Shown piece by piece: positions 21,696 to 33,756 of a stretch of 64,000 nucleotides of DNA. Each line of letters starts with the position of its first letter. Position 1 is the first letter of the stretch. Position numbers and translations under genes: made by a program. The stretch comes from Sarcophilus harrisii (lineage: Eukaryota > Chordata > Mammalia > Dasyuromorphia > Dasyuridae). The notes beneath the pieces were generated by a model, which was given only the letters and a program-made list of their open reading frames with translations, was not told the DNA's origin and made no database searches. Location: NCBI RefSeq assembly GCF_902635505.1, contig NC_045428.1, forward strand, positions 155,746,641-155,810,640. The letters are read 5' to 3'.

Positions 21696-22623
21696 AAATA
21701 AATAAATGAATGAATAAATAAAAGCATAAAATGGATCTCTGTCCAGAGAACATTTATAGAAGAACTCAAAAAAGAATTTAAAAATCAAATGAGAGACATT
21801 GAAAAAAAACTAAACAAAAGCAAAACAAAACAATTAAAAAAATAAAACTAAAAAATCATCCAAGAAAAACAAGAAGCTTATGAAAAAAAAATTTAACCAA
21901 GTAGAAAAGGAGATACAGTCTCAAAGATGAAAATAATATTTTGAAAATTAGAATTGGGCAAGGGAAAGCCAGTGAAGCTATGAGAGACCAAGAAATAACA
22001 AAACAGATTATAAAGAATGAGAAAATAGAGCAGAATGTGAAACATAAGAAAAATGACACATCTAGAGAACAGATCAAGAAGAGAAACCGTAAGAATTGGA
22101 CTGCCAGAAAATTGTGGTCAAAAAGATAACCTTGACACAATAATGCAGGAAATAATCCAAGAAAATTGTCCTGGCATGATAGAACATGAGGGAAAAGTAG
22201 AAATAGAAAAAAAATTCATCAATCATGGAAAATACACAGGAATATTATTGCCAAAATTCAAAACTTCTAGATCAAAGAGAAAATTTTGTAAGAAACAAGC
22301 AAACAAAAAAATGCAATTCATATATACTGGAGCTACAATTAGAATAGTACAAGATTTATCAGCAGCTACAATAAAAGACTGCAGGTCTGGAATCATATTT
22401 ACTGACAATCAAAAGAATTAAGCCTTCAGTCAAAAATATCACAAGTAGCAAAATGATTTATAATTTTGAAACAGAAAAAAATGGATCTTCAATGAACTTG
22501 CAGATTTTCAGGACTTTTTGTCATCCAAACCTGAACCTAACAGAAAATTTAACAAAGAAGAGGTAATATGAAAGATACATTTTAAGAAGCTTAACATTGG
22601 ACAGAGTATTTAAACATGGACAA

Positions 22624-22645
22624 ATAGTTTTTTTTTTTTTTTTAC
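22624..22645. repeat. Poly(T) run
   Basis: About 17 T in a row within the 3' part of the HAL1-like element. Confidence 0.9.
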
Positions 22646-22850
22646 ATAGAAAAATGTATATTGTATGTTTAAGATTCACATCAACAAATAAGGCAGTTCA
22701 AAAGACAGATTGATAGAGTCAAAGTAAAAATAGTCATGGAGTTACACACATGAGGTGCAGAGGAAGAATAGACACAGTGATATTAGAGAGGGGAGGAGGG
22801 TTTGCAGTTCTGAAAACATACTCAGATCTGGAATGGGTTTAATAGACAAC

Positions 22851-22855
<5 letters not shown>

Positions 22856-22898
<43 letters not shown>
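22856..22898. repeat. (TA)n microsatellite
   Basis: About 21 TA units in the same element. Confidence 0.95.
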
Positions 22899-22900
<2 letters not shown>

Positions 22901-23327
22901 ATGAAGGGTATAGCGTCCTCCAAAATCTTTAAAGAAATACAGGGGGAGGAATGGGCAGATAGGGAAGCAAAGAGTAAGGGGAAAAGATTAAGAGAGGGAT
23001 CCTTGAGTAGAGGGAGGTTAAGTAATAGCAAGACAAGTTATAAAGCAGAATTAATTAAAGAGTCAGCAGGGGTAGGAAAGATGTGTGTGGGGGTGGTTTG
23101 AGTGTATGTGTGTATGTATATATCTACATATGAATACATAAGTATATCTTTTCTTAACTGTACCTTGTTTGGGAGTGGTATGGGGATGAAAGGAAGAAAA
23201 AAGAATAAAGTAAATAAGGTATGTAGCAGAGAATCAAAGAATAGTTTACACAGAAGTAAAGAAAAAGTGGACATTCATGAATGTTATGGGACAGAACTCT
23301 GAATTTAAAACAAGGATTCTTACAAGG

Positions 23328-23725
23328 TGTTAAGTCAGTGGAATTGATAAGACAATGGTTATCTATTTTAGCGTGGTGATTAATAGTTCTCTAGTTCAGT
23401 ACATGTATATAGTATTTAATATAGTTCTACAAGATTCACATTTATAATAATATAATTAAAATAGAGCATATAAGCTGGGACAGACTTAGAGACAGATTCA
23501 CTTCATCTCATACCACTGTGGTGGCTAGTCTCCTATACTTTTCCAACTGAGAGCAAGACTGTCTGAAAGGCATTCCAGAAAGCTGCCCAGCCCCAGGTAG
23601 GGAAACTAGATTGTGAAGGAGACAGTAAAGACTTTGGAATTTATCCCTGGCTATTCTTGTGATGATTACTGAACTGAAAGGAAGGTTGGTGCAGAGACCC
23701 CCAGAAAACCAAATAGAACATTACA
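23328..23725 (+). mobile_element. Solo LTR of a marsupial endogenous retrovirus
   Basis: TGTTAAG…TTACA boundaries, a TATA-like 'catataagctgg' near 23466, an R/U5-like part with 'ctcataccactgtggtggct' and 'ccaactgagagcaagactg', a polyadenylation-like 'cagtaaagactttgg' near 23625 and the ending 'gagacccccagaaaacc'. This is a family I recognise from marsupial genomes. No internal viral DNA flanks it, so it is a solo LTR fossil. Confidence 0.75.
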
Positions 23726-24116
23726 CATGAATATGATTTCTTCTTCTAATATGTACCCTTTCTTAATCTGCTAATTTATTGTTATATAGTTAGACTCCTC
23801 CCTGGTATTCTGCTAGGCACATGATAATGTTCTCTTTTGTTTTGATTTATTTTGTTTTGTATTCCTTTTCTGTTTTTTTTTTTTACTATATTTTTTAAAA
23901 AATAACATAGTATGTTATATAGCCATAAATGTTTATCAAGATTCCATTTATTAATAATTTTTTAAAACTGTTTTGTTCTTTATCTATGATTTCATTGAAA
24001 CATAAAATACTAGTTGGTGAGGGTATGTGTGTGTGTGTGTGTAGATAGGGGAGAAACTGCATTTATCAAAACATTACAATTATTCTACAATTTATAACCT
24101 TTAAGAGTTGCCTAGG
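23726..24116. other. T-rich DNA with a short (GT)n
   Basis: T-run at 23873-23883 and (GT)9 at 24026-24043; nothing else recognised. Confidence 0.5.
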
Positions 24117-24241
24117 GACATCTAGGTGGCACAATAGATAGAGCACCAACCCTGAAGTCAGGAGGGCCTGAGTTCAAATCTGGTCTCAGACACTTAACAC
24201 TTCCTATCTATGTGACCCCCAATTGCCTCAGAAAAAAAAAA
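24117..24241 (+). mobile_element. WSINE1-like marsupial SINE with a small internal deletion
   Basis: 'catctaggtggcacaatag', 'agcaccaaccctgaagtcag', 'tgagttcaaatctggtctca' and 'ccccaattgcctcag' plus A-run. The part between 'tgtgacc' and 'cccaattgcc' (normally …ctgggcaagtcacttaa…) is missing, about 17 bp. Possible 9-bp duplication agtt(g/c)ccta at 24106-24114 and 24241-24249. Confidence 0.85.
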
Positions 24242-25686
24242 GTTCCCTAAAACAAAGAAATATAAACTGATCTGTAGAGGGTTAGCATCTATTCAAAGCA
24301 AGACTTGAACTTGGGTCTTCCTGACTACAGCACTGTGCTTTACTTCTCAGTGTGTGTGTGTATGTGTACTTTTCCTCTACTTTCTTTTACTGATAATGAG
24401 TACTATTTGAAGTTCTCTAGTCCTCAATTTATTTACTTTATTTTTATAATAATTCCCTACTATGATTTTAAAAAAAGAATATAATATTTTAATAAAAGAT
24501 TTGTTTTCTTGTCACCAAGGTAGACAATTTCTAAGTGATATTTCAAATAATTTTGAGGTACCTAGTCTCTTTCCATGTTACTTTTTTTTTTCAGTCAGAG
24601 AAATATACTTACATCAAAGTTAAGAAAAAGAAGGAACTACAGAGGAAAAATATTCCTTTAGAATTAGAAAAATTTGACCATATGCCATAAGGATATTTAT
24701 TTCCATTTCAGAGTCTATGTTGAAATATGTCCTTTAGCTTTCCTATTGGTAAGGATACTATAAGACTCCACATTTTTTGTTGCTAGCAACTCTGGCAACT
24801 TTTTCACAATTTCCTTCCTTCCTTTTACAACCATGACTAATAAGAAATACAAAATCCTTTTTGTCCTATGATTTTCTCCTTTGCCAATTTAGAACAGTCT
24901 ATCAGCAAAATATCAAAGAAAACATCCATTGCTATCCATCTGTTATTTAACAGCTATATAAGAGGATTTTTTTTTTTTTTTTTTTTGGTCTGGGGCTATG
25001 ATTTTCAACATTATGAGTAATCCCTGGTGTGGAAACTCCCTCTATTTTTGCACATAGCTCACTTCTTTGTATCTTCCATTCTTACAAAGTTTCTTAGTTT
25101 CTGAGAATGACTAATACTGTGAGTTCAGAAGAATCTGAAGTCACTGAACATTGACTACTATTGTAATTCTTAATGTGAATAACTTAGGTTTAATGGGGGT
25201 GTTACATTTTTTCTTTTGTGCTAGAGGAACAGAAATTACAAAGATTGCCAATGTTCTGAATTATAAGTACATTTCAAACATTGAAGATTTTTATATCAAA
25301 TGAATCAATTAAGATATTAGTGGAAAGGGAAAGATTTTGACCAAAAGGAAGATTGAAGAATGGAGGAGTTTTGTCCTTGAGGCCTAGAGTCAGTGTAGCT
25401 TAGTGGATAAGAATTGACCCTGCTAAAAAGAAAAATCTGGATTCCACAATCAATTTTATTAACAACTACTTATATTAGGCTTAGTATGACTAATCCATGG
25501 TTATATAGTCAATATATCTTAGAGCTAAAACTTGTCATTATCTACATGACTCTAGAGCCATGTTTCTACCAATTATACTTAATGATTTTTGTGTGTGAAT
25601 TAAATAGTTAAGATGTCATATAGCTTAAGACAAGAATAATTGTTTTGGATGTAATGTGGATTAAATAGAATTCCTTCTATTGGAAA
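24242..25686. other. Unique-looking DNA
   Basis: Contains a T-run at 24967-24986 and a faint MIR-like word near 25390 ('gtgtagcttagtggataag'). No gene recognised; the 65-codon frame at 25414-25611 has no features. Confidence 0.4.
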
Positions 25687-25697
25687 GTCTATTTCTT

Positions 25698-25721
25698 AAA
25701 AAAAAAAAAAAAAAAAAAAAA
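25698..25721. repeat. Poly(A) run
   Basis: About 23 A in a row, without a recognisable retroposon before it. Confidence 0.9.
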
Positions 25722-25941
25722 GGAATTAGCTTAATATCAAATTGGATTAATAGCTGTACCTCTAGAGTAGCTGGCCAGAGGACAAGAGAGACAAGAAAAG
25801 ATGAAAATGAACATATACAGATCTAAAAGAACAAGAATTCTTACCATGAGAAACTTGGCATGCTTTTTGATGTTTTTGGAGGGCAAGATAATTTTCAAAG
25901 TACTAAAATTATAAAATGTAGAGAGTGGCTTTTAAATTTAT

Positions 25942-25943
<2 letters not shown>
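25722..25943. other. Nothing recognised
   Basis: Short unique-looking stretch between two simple repeats. Confidence 0.4.

Positions 25944-25983
<40 letters not shown>
25944..25983. repeat. (TA)n microsatellite
   Basis: About 20 TA units. Two overlapping frames across it encode YIYIYI only. Confidence 0.95.
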
Positions 25984-25986
<3 letters not shown>

Positions 25987-27548
25987 ATCAATCAATCCTG
26001 ACTTGGTGCATAGAGATACATTTTGTGTCTCTACTATTAGGGATGAGAAAAGGGGAGAGAAGGAACCTGATCTGTATTTTATTGATGTATGGAACACCAT
26101 TTACCTATGCAGATCTGTACCTGCTCAATAACTCTATAATGTCAGAGAATTGCCTGGGACGTTGAGAGGGCATCATCTGCCCAGGTTTACTAGTCTAAAC
26201 TCATAGCATTTATAGTTTCATCTACACTAATCATTTGTCCATTATTTCTTCTGGCCTTGCATCATGTTAGGCTACTTTCTCTTTGTTTGTTTGTTTCTTT
26301 GTTTAATTTGGCTTTTGTAATATTTACCTGAGCAGAATGACAACACCACTGAGTTATATAAATGAACCTAGCTTCTGAGAATGCCTCAACCTGAAGTAAA
26401 ACAGAACTCACATTTAGGAATCCTAATATTCTCCATAAAAATCAACAAGATACCTTTATCATCATAACATAAAGCAACTCCCAAACAACTCACTTAAGAT
26501 ATGTAGTAAAATGGGCAGTCTTATATATGTTTGAATATATGATGGGGATCACTTCCATTTCAGTGGGAATTCTCACTGACTAAAAGATTTTATTTATGTC
26601 ATTTGTATAATACATATAACAGAACTAACTGTGTAAAAGAGTCCCAAGGGGATAGGTTTCAGACAGGGCTCAGACAATTGAAACTATTATGAATTTGTAT
26701 GGATAATGAAAGTATTACTAGTCTTTAAAATCCATAGCAAAACAAAAATATCTAGCCTATTAGTCTGTTTCCATAGATGCTTGTTGACTGAATGATACCA
26801 ATGGAATTCATATATACCTAGCCTCTAATTAAGTCAATATTTGTAATGTTGATGGATGTTAGAGGAAGATCTCTCAGTTTCTCCCCCTCCCTCCCATATG
26901 GTATTTTCTCTGGACATTTCATTCATTCAGTGTGAGAATTAACAGATATAGTGAAAGTGAGCTAATTTTCAAAATATATGTGGAAAATATTCACATTCTT
27001 AAAATATTCTCTACTGTTTTACCAAATCCTAAATTTTGCCAAATGAATATGTACATAATGATTCAGACTTTTTCTTGCAGAAATTACCAATTTTGTTTCT
27101 AACATAAGATGTTTTTAGTGCAATGATCAAGCATTTTTCTATCTTCAGAGTATTATATAATTATATTTGTACAAGTTATACTTATGTGATGTTTATTCAA
27201 TCAAGTGAAATAACCCAAATTCAGTCAACTAATTGCTTTATATGCATAACATTGAATAATAAATTGCTTTTCCCCCTTTTAAAGTGAATTAACAGTTTAG
27301 GCATTATATACACATAGCCAGAGTCCTGGCATTACGAAAGTCTTTTGATTTTATTTTTCCTTCTATTTACTTAATATTGGATATATCAGGTAACTTAGCA
27401 GCTCCATAGCAAAAAAAAAAAGAAAAAGTAAAATTCCAATTAATAACTTGCACAACATGTTTCATTAAACTAATAGCTGTAAAGAATTTTCTTTGGTGGT
27501 CTTTGAATTTCAATGAACCATCTAATTCTTGTGCAACTTGGAATATTA
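25984..27548. other. Unique-looking AT-rich DNA
   Basis: 1.5 kb without recognised repeats, exons or RNA genes. Confidence 0.4.
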
Positions 27549-27765
27549 GAAAAAGTGGATGTGGAAATAGGTGACCTGAACTCAAAATCTAAAAAAGACA
27601 CTAAAAGAGTAAATTGGCTATAGACTCAACTTCTCAGGGTCTCAAATATCTTAACTATAAAATAGGTATTAAAAAAAAAAAAAAACTACCTACATGATAG
27701 TATTTTGCAAGGTGATTGTTCTACATACTTTAAAGCAATATACAAATGTGAGTTATTCCAAATAT
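27549..27765 (+). mobile_element. MIR3-type CORE-SINE
   Basis: 'gtgacctgaactcaaaatct', 'actcaacttctcagggtctc', 'tatcttaactataaaatagg' then 'tttgcaaggtgattgttcta' and 'aaagcaatatacaaatgtga' follow the MIR3 order. A run of 15 A has grown at 27670-27684. Confidence 0.6.
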
Positions 27766-28104
27766 TTTTTCTTCCCTTTATTATTTAACAGGCCATTTAA
27801 AGCTTGTCTGAGAATCATAATTTTTCACTATCTTGCAAAAAAATTATTTTTCGTATTCTTTTAGCCCTGTGACTTTCAAAAAGCATAAAAGAAAAAGGGG
27901 GGAGGAGGAATAATCCAGTAAATGAATAAGTTGAAAAGTCACTCATGGAATGCAATACTCACATCCATAGCAACAGAAATTTTAAAGATCATTTCACTCC
28001 TAACTTTTAGTTATACCAATCAGGTGCAGTCCATTCATGCAAGACTATGACTGGCAAAGAGCTGCAAGTAATGGTGGTCTGTTCCCTTTTTAACAGGTCA
28101 CAAT
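27766..28104. other. Nothing recognised
   Basis: Unique-looking sequence. Confidence 0.4.
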
Positions 28105-28312
28105 TAAATTAATAAATAATAAATTAATAACAGTAAATATAATAATAATACAATACTAAATATATTAATTAAATTAATATAATTTATATATATACATATT
28201 ATATATTATATAATTACATATAATATATAACAATATATAAATTAAATCAATTAATTGTATATTATTAATTAAAAATTAAATTATTATATTTAATAATATT
28301 AATTATGTTATT
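28105..28312. repeat. AT island with self-complementary words
   Basis: Roughly 95% A+T, built of ATTAAT, AATATA and TATATTAT words that can pair with each other. Low-complexity DNA rather than a gene. Confidence 0.85.
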
Positions 28313-28374
28313 CTGTATATCTCTAAGTAACAACCATGCACATGGTATAATAGAAAAAAACAAAAACAAAAAAC

Positions 28375-28545
28375 ACTGAACTGAGCACCAGAATATCTCT
28401 TTTCAAAGTCCTTATTGTGTAATTTTGGGCAAATCATATCAGTTTTCTCATTTAAAAATTAAGATAATAATATCACATTCCCCATTTTGAAAACTTTAAA
28501 TAATAATAACTGATAATAATTATTAAATAGCACTTTAAAGTTTTT
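28375..28545 (+). mobile_element. MIR3-type CORE-SINE fragment
   Basis: 'gtgtaattttgggcaaatca', 'gttttctcatttaaaaatta' and an ataataatt-rich tail; head missing or decayed. Confidence 0.6.
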
Positions 28546-28785
28546 GTTTAGTCATTTCAATAGAGAGTCAATGGTGGCTGACACTATGACATCCTTTTGT
28601 TTTTTCTTGGCAAAGATACTGGAGTGTTTTGCCATTTTCTTTTGTAGCTCATTTTACAGATGAGGAACTGAGACAGATAAATGACTTATCCAGGGTCACA
28701 CAGCTAGTGTCTGAAGCCAGAATTAAATTCACAAAAATAAGTCTTCCATATTCAAGGCCTAACATTCTATCCATTGCACCAACTA
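28546..28785 (-). mobile_element. Mar1-type CORE-SINE
   Basis: Plus-strand 'tcttggcaaagatactggag', 'tcattttacagatgaggaac', 'ccagggtcacacagctagtg' and 'ttctatccattgcaccaac' are Mar1 in reverse, tail to head. It is almost full length. The 118-codon frame at 28629-28985 runs through this and the microsatellite and is chance. Confidence 0.85.
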
Positions 28786-28871
28786 TTCACTTTAAATTTA
28801 TCAAATGTATTAAATGCATCCTCACAACTGAGATAATACACAGTAAAAAGTACTCTATTACCATTTCCTAT

Positions 28872-28880
28872 AAGCACAAA

Positions 28881-28936
<56 letters not shown>
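28872..28936. repeat. (CA)n(GA)n compound microsatellite
   Basis: About 14 CA then 18 GA units, pure. Confidence 0.95.
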
Positions 28937-28938
<2 letters not shown>

Positions 28939-29423
28939 TAATAGTATTGCTTTTAATTTTCTTTATTCTTATAAAATATTCTTGAACAGTTCTGAAGCTT
29001 GTTTCCTTTTTTCGTGCAATGGACCTATGTATCATGATAAGCCTTTTATTGAAAGTTTTTTAACATTTTAATGTAAAGTTGTGAGTTCTAAATTCTATTA
29101 CTCTCTCCCTCCCTCCCTTCCACCATCCCTGAGATGATAAGCAATAAGATATAGGTTATATTTCTAATTATGAAAAACATTTCCATATTAGTCATTTTCT
29201 ATGGGACTTGAAAAAAATTCAAGTGAAAAATAGTATGCTTCAGTATGTATTCAATCAATTGCAGCTTTTTTTCCCCTAGAGGCTACTAGTATGTTTCAAC
29301 ATTAGTTCTTTGGGATTGTCTTAAAACATAATACAATTGCTGATAATAGTAGCTAAATCATTCCAAGTTCTTCATTGAACAATATTGCTATTACTATGTA
29401 CCATGTTCACTTTATCATGCATC

Positions 29424-29777
29424 TGTAATGGGCTGAGGCTCAAGTTGATGCACTGAGGTCCCAAGCACGTGAGACTAAATAGTAATTGGACCATACTCTA
29501 TTAATATATATGCTTGGAGAAAGAATGGCCCCCACCCACTCTTTGTGAAAGTCCTGATGTGTTGTGGAAATGACGATTTTGGTGGGTGGAGGCAGAGGGA
29601 CAGGAAGAGAGGGGGGGAGAAACTACTGGCTGGCTTCTTGTCACAGCTGCTCACATTGCTACAGCGATCCCCCTTCACCTCCAATCCCCCTTCACCTCCA
29701 CAAAGAATAAATATTGAAGATTTTCCCTTAACCTGAATTCCTGACTCAGGCTGATTTTAAAATATGTGGTCATCACA
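29424..29777 (+). mobile_element. Solo LTR inserted in the minus-strand L1
   Basis: TGTAATGG…TCACA boundaries, flanked by 6-bp duplications tgcatc (29418-29423) and tgaatc (29778-29783) that rejoin the L1 motif 'gcatcagttcatgtaag'. TATA-like 'ttaatatatatgc' near 29501, polyadenylation signal AATAAA near 29706, and a 14-bp tandem doublet 'ccccttcacctcca' at 29668-29700. No viral internal region; a fossil younger than the L1 around it. Family resembles class I marsupial LTRs; exact name not known. Confidence 0.8.
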
Positions 29778-29800
29778 TGAATCAGTTCATGTAAGTCTTT

Positions 29801-30325
29801 CAAAGGAAGACTTACATGAATTGATGCTAAATGAAGTGAACAGAAGCAAAAGAACCTTGTATCCAATACAAACAAGATTAGATTATGTGATGATCAATTG
29901 TGATTGACTTGGCTCTTTTCAAAAGTGAAGTGATTCAAGGCAATTTCAATAGATTTGTAATGGAAAGTGCTATCCACATCCAGAAAAAGAACTATGGAAA
30001 CTAAATGTGGATCAAAGCATAGTATCTCAACCTTTTTGTTGCTGTTGTTTGTTTGCTTGTTTTTTTCCTTTCTCATGTTTATTTTTCACTTTCGATCTGA
30101 TTTTTTTTGTGCAACATGACAAATATGGAAACATGTTTAGAAAAATTGTATGTGTTTAACTTATATCCGATTGCTTGCTGTCTTGGAGAGTAGGGAGGGG
30201 TGAAAGGGGAAGGAAAATTTGGAACACAACGTTTTGCAAAGGTGAATGTTGGAAACTATATTTGCATATATTTGGAAAAATTAAGTAGTATAATAAGGGG
30301 GAAACATAAATAAAAGGGGGAAAAA
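29801..30325 (+). mobile_element. 5'-truncated L1 3' end inserted in the minus-strand L1
   Basis: 'gaattgatgctaaatgaagt', 'gtgatgatcaattgtgattg', 'ttatatccgattgcttgctg' and 'caaaggtgaatgttggaaac' are the marsupial L1 3' UTR in plus orientation, ending in A/G-rich DNA. The minus-strand L1 resumes just after. Its truncation point lies in the same short motif as the target, in inverted orientation, giving a 14-bp hairpin at the left junction. Confidence 0.85.
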
Positions 30326-33300
30326 AAGACAAAAAAAAATATTTCTGTGTTTTTCTGAAATCATCCTGCTTAGCATGTTTTACAGTACAATAAGGTTCCA
30401 TGACAATTATATACCACACCTTGTTTAGCTATTCCACAATTGAAGGGTATTCTTTTGATTTTCAATTCTTAGCCATCATAAAAAGAGCTGCTATAATATT
30501 TTAAAGTTATTATATCTTTTTGTGGTATCTTTGGGATATATCTACCAGTAGCATTGCTGGATCAAATCACATACATAGTTTTATAGCTCTTTGGGCAGAG
30601 TTTCAAATTGTTCTCCAAAATGTTCCACAGATCAGTTCACAACTCTATCAATAGTACTTTAGTATCTGTTTTCCCATATCCCTTACAACATCCAACATTA
30701 TTCTTTTTGGCATTCACTCTGATAATTGTGAAGTGGTACCTCAGTTCTTTTAATTTGCATTTCTCTGACCAATAGTGATTTAGAACATTTTTTCCCATAT
30801 AATTATAAATAGCTTTGATTTTTTTCTTTGAAAACTGCCTGTCCATATACTTAAATATTTATTAATGATGGAATGAGGGAATGACTTATCTTTTTATCAA
30901 TTTAATAAAGGTTTCTATATTTTTGAGAAATAAGATCTTTATCAGAGATACTTGTTGCAGAAATTTTTCCCTCTGTTTTCTGTTTCCCTTACAATTTTGG
31001 TACATTTGTTTGTTTGTTCCACAGATCAGTTCACAACTTTATCAATAGTACATTATTAAAATTATTAAAAACAAATAGAACATTTGTTTTTAATTTTATG
31101 TAATCAAAATTATCTATTTTACATATTTCAATGTTCTCCATGTTTTCTTTGGTCCTAAATTCCATCCTTATATGGTTAATCTGACAGATTAACCATCCAA
31201 TGCTCTCTTAATTTGCTTATAATATCATCCTGTACATGTAAATCATGTATCCATTTTTACCTTATTTTGGTATTCAGTGTGAGATGTTTGTCTGTATCTA
31301 GTTTTTGTCATAGTGTTTTCCCACAATCCCAATAGTTTTGTCAAATAAAGAGTTTTTGTTCCAAAAGTTTGGGTCTTTGGGTTTATCATATACTAGATTA
31401 TTATGATCATTTACAATAATGGAATCTATCTCTAATGTATTCCATTTGATCAATCATTATATTTCTTAGCCAGTGTCATATTGTTTTGATAATTATCAAT
31501 TACAGTTTAAAATCTGGTATGATTAAATCACCTTCTTTCATGTTTTTCCTTTTATTTACTTGAATTTCAGTTCTTCTAGATAAATTTTGTCATTTTTTCT
31601 AGCTCCATAAAATAAGTGTTGATAGTTTGATTGGTTGTTGCATTTGAATAACTACACTGATTTATGTAGAATTGTCATTTTATTATATTGGCTTGGCCTA
31701 TTGAGCAATTAATATTTTTTCAATTGTTTATATGTAACTTTAATTGAGTGAAAAATGTTTTATATTTGTGTTCACGTAGTTCCTGTGTGTGTGTTGATAA
31801 GTAAATTCCCAATTACTTTATACTGTCTACAATTATTTAAATGGAATTTCTCCTTCTGTCTCTTGCTTCTGGGCATGTTGTTGGTGATACATTGAAGTAT
31901 TGATTATTTATGTGTGCTTATTTTGTATTCTGCACATTTGCTAATGTTGTCAATAATTTCAAGTAATTTAAAAATTGATTCTCTAGGATTTTCTTCTTTT
32001 ATTGCTTTAGCTAATATTTCTAGTACACTATTAAGTAGTAGAGATGATAATGGATATCTTTGCTTCACACTGACTATGCCAGGAGAACTTATCCTCATTA
32101 CATAAAATGATTGTTGATGGTTTTAGATAAATAATATTTGTTATTTCAAGGACAGCTCCATTAATTCCTAAATTCCTAGTGTTTTTAGTAAATATGAGTG
32201 TTATATTTTTCTCAAAGGACTTTTCTGCATCTATTTAGATAATCTTAAATTGTCAAGTGATTTTGATATTGATAAGGCTAATTATGTGGATAGAATTTGG
32301 TAGGCCTTCTTTCCTGTTTTCCAAATAGTTTAGATGTTACGGGAATTAATTGTTCTTTAAATATTTGGTAGAATTAACTTATAAAACATTTGGTACTGTG
32401 GATTTTTTTTTCTTAGAAAATTCATTGATTACTTGTTCAGTCCCTTTTCCTAAGATTGTATTATTTACAATGTATTTATGCTAATCTAGGTAATTTATAC
32501 TTTTGTAGATGTTAATCCATTTCTTTTGAAGTATCAAAATTATTGACATATAATTGCACCAAATAACTCCTAACAATTGTTTTACTTTCCTCTTCATTAG
32601 TAGTGAGTTTGCGCCTTTCATTTTTGATACTAGTAATTTGGGTTTCTTTTTTCTTTTTCTCATCAAAACAACCAATGATTTCTGTATCATATTGATTTTC
32701 ATAAAACCAGCTTCTAGTGGATGGGTTTTTTCTATCAATTCTATTAATTTCTCCTTTGATTTTCAGAATGTTCAATTTGGTGTTTAATTGGAGGTTTTAA
32801 ATTTGTTCTTGTTTTCCAGTTTTTCTTAGTTGTATGACATATTAACTGATCTGCTTTTTTCCCCCTCTATTCTATTCATATAAGCAATTGACATATAAAT
32901 TTTTACTCCTACATTCCATATTGGTTACATCCACCAAATTTTGGTATGTTGTCTAATTGTTGCCATTTTCTTTCATGAAATTAACAATTGTCTCTAACAT
33001 TTGTTCTTTGACCTACCTTTTTTTTTTTTATGATTAGATTATTTAATTTCTATTTAATTTTAAAATACACTTTCCATTTTCCATTATTGAATTAATCTTT
33101 GTCAATTGTTTTTCCCAGTGAAAAATTGTACATTTTTTACCTTTTTGATTTTGTTTGATCACATTTTGATGTCTCATAGAGTCAAAAGTTCAGTTCTAAG
33201 TTTTAAGGAAGCATATTTTTCAGCATATATTTCCTCTTACATTTAACCAATTCTACTTTTAGAGAGTTACTTTCCTTGATAAATTGTATTTTTTTTTCCA

Positions 33301-33538
33301 TATTAAATCTTTTTCCCATTCATTATTCTTTTGCATTATTCTAATTTCTTCTCCCAAATTGTTTTTGCTTCTTCAATTTGCTTTTTAAAATCCTGTTTAA
33401 ATCTTTCCAGTAATTATTTTGGGCCTTGAGGCCAAGTTAAATTTTTCTTTGAGACACAAGAACCCATTTTGACATGTTATCTTCTTCCAAAGTTAGGCCT
33501 TGATCCTTCCTATCACCATAGTAATTTTCTATAGTCAA

Positions 33539-33676
33539 TTTTTTTTTCTGAGATAATTGGGGTTAAGTGACTTGGCCAGGGTCACACAGCTATTAAGTGT
33601 CTGAGGTCAGATTTGAACTCAGGTCCTCCTGACTTCAGGGCTGGTATTCTATCCACTGTGGCACCTAGATACCCTA
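33539..33676 (-). mobile_element. WSINE1-like marsupial SINE
   Basis: Plus-strand T-run then 'gataattggggttaagtgac', 'ccagggtcacacagctatta', 'tttgaactcaggtcctcctg' and 'tctatccactgtggcaccta'. Target duplication atagtcaa at 33531-33538 and 33677-33684. Sits within L1 DNA. Confidence 0.9.
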
Positions 33677-33728
33677 ATAGTCAACTCTTTTGTTGTTCTT
33701 TTGCTCCTCTCTGTCTCTCCCCCCTCCT

Positions 33729-33756
33729 CTGTGTGTGTGTGTGTGTGTGTGTGTAT
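33729..33756. repeat. (GT)n microsatellite
   Basis: About 13 GT units. Confidence 0.95.

Larger units (their letters stand above)
20490..23300 (+). mobile_element. L1-type element with ORF1 only (HAL1-like)
   Basis: A GC-richer 5' UTR (20490-21170) leads to an ORF1 whose start should be near 21173 (now ATTGGCAAAGAAG, an ATG-to-ATT change). ORF1 translation includes 'RIGQGKASEAMRDQEI', 'DIMQEIIQENCPGMIEHEGK'-like residues at 22130-22200, 'KYTGILLPKFKTSRSKRK' and 'ATIRIVQDLSAATIKDCRSG' near 22340. No endonuclease or reverse transcriptase follows. After about 22600 comes purine-rich 3' DNA up to 23300. Without the LTR inserted at 21315-21695 it is about 2.4 kb, close to the length of HAL1 half-LINEs, but it could equally be the 5' part of an L1 whose rest is lost. 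The 122-codon frame 22053-22421 is an ORF1 remnant. Confidence 0.65.

Noticed and set aside
22053-22421. 122-codon open frame as a possible host gene
   Set aside because: Its sequence (KYTGILLPKFKTSRSKRK, IVQDLSAATIKD) is L1-type ORF1; it is a LINE remnant.
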